NCBI GenBank assembly: GCA_023653055.1
Contig: JAMNXR010000003.1
Coordinates: forward strand, 124,001-188,000
From: Burkholderiaceae bacterium
GTDB taxonomy: Bacteria; Pseudomonadota; Gammaproteobacteria; Burkholderiales; Burkholderiaceae_B
Direction of reading: 5' to 3'
DNA: 64,000 nt
Each line of letters opens with the position of its first letter. Within the stretch, counting starts at the first letter, position 1. Under the pieces are notes generated by a model, which had not been told where the DNA came from, searched no databases, and saw only the letters and a list, made by a program, of their open reading frames with translations. Below, piece by piece: positions 60,147 to 64,000 of this stretch. Position numbers and translations under genes: made by a program.

Positions 60147-61288
60147 AAGATATCGTGACAAGCGCTCAAGTAGAAACCTCGGGTTTTCATCTTCAGTTGA
60201 GCTTGAGTCTTGCAGACTTTACGCTCAATATCGATCAACGTTTGCCGGCGCAGGGCATTACGGTTTTATTTGGTCCCTCTGGATCGGGCAAGACGACGGT
60301 GTTGCGATGCTTGGCAGGCCTTGAACAGGCTACGGGTGTCATTTCATTTAAAGATGAAATATGGCAAAACAGCGCAAGCAATATCTTTAAGCCGACATGG
60401 CAGCGCGAAATTGGTTACGTATTCCAAGAAGCAAGTTTGTTTGAGCACATGGATGTGCGCGCCAATCTTCATTTCGGGTTACGCCGCGTAAAAGGGATTG
60501 ACCGAGCTGAACAGACGCAAGATCTCGATGCGGCGGTGGCGCTCCTCGGGATTGCTCATCTGCTTGATCGCTCGGTGATCAGCCTCTCGGGAGGTGAGCG
60601 TCAGCGAGTGGCGATAGCGCGCGCCTTGGCAACACGCCCAAAATTACTGTTGCTTGACGAACCGCTCGCTTCGTTGGACATCGCAAGACGCAAGGAAGTA
60701 TTGCCTTGGCTTGAACGGCTGCACCAAGAGCTCCGTATTCCAATTCTCTATGTCACGCATTCCATAGATGAACTTGTCCGTCTGGCCGATCATGTCGTGC
60801 TGTTAGACAAGGGGGCCGTGCAGGGCAGTGGTTCAATTTCGCAGGTGCTAGGATCAAACGATGTGGCGCGGCTTCTTGGCGATGAAGCTAGCGTCATTGC
60901 AATGGGTGAGATCACAGAGCAAGAGGTCCAAGACCAAACAGTGCGGGTGCGCTTTGGCGGTGGCCATGTCTGGGTGCCAGACCATATTCTACCTGTGGGA
61001 CAAACAGTTCGCTTACGGATTCTTGCACGGGATGTGAGCCTTTCCCTTTATAGGCATGAGGACACGACGATCCAAAATTGTTTGCAAGGAGTGATCGAAA
61101 CGATCGAACCTGATGTATCTGCTTCGCAAGCATTAGTGCGTGTGCGATGCGGTCAAGAGATGATTCTGAGCCACGTGCCGCAACACGCGCTCTCTCGACT
61201 TGGGCTGATAGTGGGATCAAGTGTGTGGTGTCAGATCAAATCTATGATGTTGCTAGAAAAAAAAGAACCAGCCGAAGCTGGTTCTTAA
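60143..61288 (+). CDS. modC: Molybdate ABC transporter ATP-binding protein
   Basis: The 381-residue ATPase of the molybdate importer has Walker [16 protein letters not shown]-loop [14 protein letters not shown], signature [17 protein letters not shown], Walker [13 protein letters not shown] and His switch in YVTHSIDE. The C-terminal part (about 270-375) is a molybdate-binding Mop/TOBE domain, with [14 protein letters not shown], which gives feedback control. The last codons, encoding KKEPAEAGS, also form the stem of a minus-strand terminator. Imported molybdate would serve Mo-cofactor enzymes elsewhere. Confidence 0.96.
   Translation: MKDIVTSAQVETSGFHLQLSLSLADFTLNIDQRLPAQGITVLFGPSGSGKTTVLRCLAGLEQATGVISFKDEIWQNSASNIFKPTWQREIGYVFQEASLFEHMDVRANLHFGLRRVKGIDRAEQTQDLDAAVALLGIAHLLDRSVISLSGGERQRVAIARALATRPKLLLLDEPLASLDIARRKEVLPWLERLHQELRIPILYVTHSIDELVRLADHVVLLDKGAVQGSGSISQVLGSNDVARLLGDEASVIAMGEITEQEVQDQTVRVRFGGGHVWVPDHILPVGQTVRLRILARDVSLSLYRHEDTTIQNCLQGVIETIEPDVSASQALVRVRCGQEMILSHVPQHALSRLGLIVGSSVWCQIKSMMLLEKKEPAEAGS
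61257..61286 (-). terminator. Minus-strand terminator inside the end of modC
   Basis: AAGAACCAGC (61263-61272), a CGAA tetraloop, and GCTGGTTCTT (61277-61286). Read on the minus strand, the stem is followed by a run of T residues (A run at 61257-61264). It ends the acylase gene that stops at 61306. The hairpin lies wholly in modC codons. Confidence 0.88.
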
Positions 61289-61305
61289 ATCAAACACAAA
61301 CTAAT

Positions 61306-62415
61306 TTAATTAAGCTGAATATAAGTCTGAGGTCTATCTAAATCATAGACCTTGATCTCTTTCGCATTCATATCAGCTTTTTTGAAGTCAAATGCTTGAA
61401 CATTCGTGTTGGCAAACATTTTGACGTAGTACATCATATTTTTATTATCAGCCACAACACTCCACTCGGTCGTCTCAACCCCACCCGCACCGCCACCATA
61501 AGGGTTGCTGGCAGATAAGGAGATTGCACCCGGTGGAATGTCAAAACTACCCAAGATATGCCAGGCAGTATTTGTTTGCTGAGTAGAGCTCAGATTGGTT
61601 GGAGCCGACTTTGACAAAAATAAGGCGCGAATGAAACGGCTAGGACTTAAGTAATCGCCTGGCAAACCATGCAATCCACTACCAGAACTAGGTGGGCCAT
61701 AGTTGGTGCCGTTAATGACCAAGGGCGCTTTCTCAACAGGGGTGAGATTGGCATAGTTACCAATGTTGTTGAGGTGCTCTGAAAAGAGCGGGTCGTTTGT
61801 CATGACGCCCGTTGGGTTAACCGTAGCAAGCAACTCACCTTTAGAGTATTCAATCACAAGACTCTTGCCGGCGGCATCATGCAGGGTCATCCGTACGGTA
61901 ACAGTCTGATTATGAAAAGATGGAACGACTGACCGATTGACCTTGATCTTTTTAAATCCCGCAATCACTTCATCAATTGTGGCAAAGTTGGTTAACGCGT
62001 ACACCAACATTTGCGTCGAGGCAATACTGTTAGCAGAGTCTGCAGGCGCGACATCCTGGTACTGAGCTGTATTAGGTGCATAGAGCAATCCACCAACCAA
62101 GCCTTTTTCGTTCATGCCATCAACCAGCACCGGTAAACCAAGTGCATTCATACCAGCCACTGCATACTTTGTCGTCCAGTTCAAACCCGTGCCAGGTTTG
62201 CCGTCAACACCGACGCCCAATGCTTTGTAGTTGCGGGGGGTAACGGCTAATTTAGAATTAAGTGGCGTACCGAATTCCATGGTGCGGCCATAGACAAAGC
62301 CGCCATCATTGGCCTTGAGTAAAAAGCTCGTGCAGGCATGACTCACTAAGGGAGAAAAAGCAAAAGTAGCTGCTAGAGAGGCTGCGACGATCTTTTTGAT
62401 GATTTTTTGTTTCAT
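61306..62415 (-). CDS. Exported linear-amide hydrolase (penicillin V acylase / choloylglycine hydrolase family)
   Basis: The 369-residue precursor starts at 62415 (AGGA upstream) with signal MKQKIIKKIVAASLAATFAFSPLVSHA, cut just before Cys28 in ACTSFLL. This makes Cys the new N-terminus, as needed for an Ntn hydrolase. Further family motifs are GRTMEFGTPL (Arg and Asp-equivalent region), GMNEKGLVGGLLY, VMTNDPLFSEHL with the conserved Asn, and PGDYLSPSRFIRALF with the Arg. Gram-negative members act on penicillin V or acyl-homoserine lactones in the periplasm; the substrate here is unknown. It is divergent from eutB with a 175-base gap showing no clear operator. Confidence 0.9.
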   Translation of the reverse strand: MKQKIIKKIVAASLAATFAFSPLVSHACTSFLLKANDGGFVYGRTMEFGTPLNSKLAVTPRNYKALGVGVDGKPGTGLNWTTKYAVAGMNALGLPVLVDGMNEKGLVGGLLYAPNTAQYQDVAPADSANSIASTQMLVYALTNFATIDEVIAGFKKIKVNRSVVPSFHNQTVTVRMTLHDAAGKSLVIEYSKGELLATVNPTGVMTNDPLFSEHLNNIGNYANLTPVEKAPLVINGTNYGPPSSGSGLHGLPGDYLSPSRFIRALFLSKSAPTNLSSTQQTNTAWHILGSFDIPPGAISLSASNPYGGGAGGVETTEWSVVADNKNMMYYVKMFANTNVQAFDFKKADMNAKEIKVYDLDRPQTYIQLN

Positions 62416-62590
62416 GGAAATCCTATCGAGGGTTAAATTAGGCTTAAAAAACTGTAGCATGACTTTGTGAAAGTAAAGTTTCACTTATATGTAATGATCG
62501 CTGTTAACCGATTTGGGCCTCTGAGTCAGTTTTTCTAATGACTAGATTAGCGTAAAACCATATGCATACAAACCTTGGTTTGAAAAATTT

Positions 62591-63982
62591 ATGACAAGTT
62601 ATCGCCATACGATTGGGCAGCACAACTATATTTTTAAGGATATCAAAGACCTTTTGGCTAGAGCAACGCCAATAAGATCGGGCGACTATCTGGCAGGATT
62701 AGGCGCTGTGAATGCCCAAGAGCGGGTCGCTGCGCAAATGGCTTTAGCAGCCCTTCCACTTAAAGCCTTTTTGAATGATTTAGTTATTCCCTATGAATGC
62801 GATGAAATATCAAGGCTCATTATTGACAGTCATGATGCGCAAGCTTTCAAAACAGTGTCGCATCTTACAGTTGGAGATTTTAGGAATTGGTTACTGAGTG
62901 ATGAGGCAGATGCAACTGCTTTGCAGGCATTGTCAAAAGGGCTGACCCCAGAAATGGTGGCCGCCGTGTCCAAAATTATGCGGATACAAGACTTAGTAAT
63001 TGTCAGCAAGAAATGTGAGGTGGTGAGCAAGTTCAGAAGCACGATTGGTTTACGAGGTCGACTCGCCACCCGACTCCAGCCGAATCATCCAACTGATGAC
63101 CCCGTAGGAATCGCGGCAAGCATATTAGACGGACTTCTCAACGGCGCAGGTGACGCAGTGATCGGAATTAACCCAGCATCCGATAATGTGACTCAAGTAT
63201 CGTTGCTGATCAAAATGCTGGATGAAATCATTCAACAGTATCAGATACCAACACAATCTTGCGTGTTGACACATGTGACGAACACAATCATGGCAATTGA
63301 ATCTGGCGCGCCCGTCGATCTTGTCTTTCAATCAATTACTGGAACTGAAGCGGCAAATCGGAGTTTTGGAATAGATTTGAATTTATTAGCTGAGGCACGT
63401 GATGCAGCGGCCTCTCTAAAACGTGGCACAGTTGGCAACAATGTCATGTATTTCGAAACGGGCCAAGGGAGCGCCTTATCTGCACAAGCAAATTTAGGCG
63501 TAGATCAGCAAACCTGCGAGGCTCGCGCCTATGCAGTTGCACGTCACTTTGCCCCATTGCTTGTCAACTCTGTAGTTGGGTTTATTGGGCCAGAGTACCT
63601 TTATGATAGTAAGCAAATTATTAGAGCTGGCCTAGAAGATCATTTCTGCGGAAAATTACTTGGCCTACCGATGGGCTGTGATGTCTGCTACACCAATCAT
63701 GCTGAAGCAGATCAAGATGACATGGATGTATTGTTAACGATGCTTGGCGTCGCAGGATGCAACTTCATCATGGGCGTGCCAGGTGCTGATGACATCATGC
63801 TGAACTATCAAACGACATCATTTCATGATGCGCTATATGCTAGAAGAGTGCTGAGCCTGAAGCCCGCACCAGAATTTGAAATATGGCTACAAAGCATGGG
63901 CATCATCACTGATAATAAAATCATTACACTTAGTCATGACTTGCCGAATGGTTTTGCAAAAGCTTTGCAGCGGATAACATGA
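62591..63982 (+). CDS. eutB: Ethanolamine ammonia-lyase large subunit
   Basis: Adenosylcobalamin-dependent enzyme that converts ethanolamine to acetaldehyde and ammonia; EutB holds the substrate site. The 463-residue protein has the family start YRHTIGQHNYIFKDIKDLLARATP, then RSTIGLRGRLATRLQPNHPTDD, QSITGTEAANRSFGIDL, MYFETGQGSALSAQAN, the GLPMGCDVCYTNHAEADQDD cluster and GVPGADDIMLNYQTTSFHD. The stop overlaps eutC by ATGA. The region is AT-richer than the rest of the window. No eut microcompartment gene is on this side. Confidence 0.96.
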   Translation: MTSYRHTIGQHNYIFKDIKDLLARATPIRSGDYLAGLGAVNAQERVAAQMALAALPLKAFLNDLVIPYECDEISRLIIDSHDAQAFKTVSHLTVGDFRNWLLSDEADATALQALSKGLTPEMVAAVSKIMRIQDLVIVSKKCEVVSKFRSTIGLRGRLATRLQPNHPTDDPVGIAASILDGLLNGAGDAVIGINPASDNVTQVSLLIKMLDEIIQQYQIPTQSCVLTHVTNTIMAIESGAPVDLVFQSITGTEAANRSFGIDLNLLAEARDAAASLKRGTVGNNVMYFETGQGSALSAQANLGVDQQTCEARAYAVARHFAPLLVNSVVGFIGPEYLYDSKQIIRAGLEDHFCGKLLGLPMGCDVCYTNHAEADQDDMDVLLTMLGVAGCNFIMGVPGADDIMLNYQTTSFHDALYARRVLSLKPAPEFEIWLQSMGIITDNKIITLSHDLPNGFAKALQRIT

Positions 63983-64000
63983 ATACTTCTGATAATGAAT
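63979..64000 (+). CDS. eutC: Ethanolamine ammonia-lyase small subunit, 5' fragment
   Basis: Only seven codons are inside the window (MNTSDNE). The ATG overlaps the eutB stop as ATGA, and eutC follows eutB in nearly all genomes, so identity is inferred from position. The product would bind the cobalamin cofactor with EutB. Confidence 0.6.

Overview
The window reads as a continuous piece of chromosome from a betaproteobacterium of the order Burkholderiales, most likely family Alcaligenaceae (the Bordetella/Advenella/Pusillimonas neighbourhood). The basis is the hrcA-hemH-grpE-dnaK-dnaJ order, two orphan Bug-type (tripartite tricarboxylate) binding proteins, a TRAP transporter, paired class I cytochromes c and a HiPIP. 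This placement is by gene content and remembered protein similarity only; no rRNA or tRNA gene was seen. Base composition is moderate and rather even, becoming visibly AT-richer in the last 2.7 kb. No insertion sequence, prophage, CRISPR array or gene-free stretch over 300 bases was found.

Layout. 1-6100: heat-shock block (hrcA, hemH, grpE, dnaK, dnaJ) with two clear sigma-32 promoters and two strong terminators. 6131-11616 (minus strand): MoxR ATPase, GNAT acetyltransferase and VWA protein with 11-base overlaps, then a periplasmic M16 zinc protease. 11755-12534: two small cytochromes c. 13280-16300: a DUF4212/sodium-solute symporter pair whose 3' end overlaps an antiparallel Smr-domain gene, then trxB. 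17291-21672: ftsK, lolA, rarA. 21677-25628: cytochrome bd-type oxidase (cydAB plus a 33-residue DUF2474 gene) and serS. 25661-30120: an exported protein of unknown function, an alpha/beta hydrolase, a shikimate-dehydrogenase-like protein with a changed substrate pocket, and a GMC oxidoreductase. 30126-33281: glpK-glpD. 33516-37205: an amidohydrolase with a complete TRAP transporter. 37237-39470: mmsA-queC.

39607-46446 is the most interesting part: a self-contained type II fatty-acid/polyketide-like operon. It encodes a FabL-type enoyl reductase, a FabG-type ketoreductase, a long acyl carrier protein, a two-hotdog dehydratase, an intact ketosynthase, a second ketosynthase that has lost its catalytic Cys and first His (chain-length-factor-like), and a fusion of an AcpS-type phosphopantetheinyl transferase to an LpxL/HtrB-like acyltransferase. 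Together these could load a carrier protein, build and fully reduce an acyl chain, and transfer it to a lipid or other acceptor. The product cannot be read from sequence.

46479-53059: three small envelope proteins (two glycine-zipper lipoproteins flanking a Rap1a/Tai-like protein), HiPIP, an amidase overlapping a RIO1-like kinase, ilvE and an uncharacterised polytopic membrane protein. 53070-58601: two Bug proteins, katG and a dicarboxylate symporter pseudogene with an internal deletion and frameshift. 58696-61288: modABC. 61306-62415: an exported penicillin-V-acylase/choloylglycine-hydrolase-like enzyme. 62591-64000: eutB and the first codons of eutC, cut by the window end.
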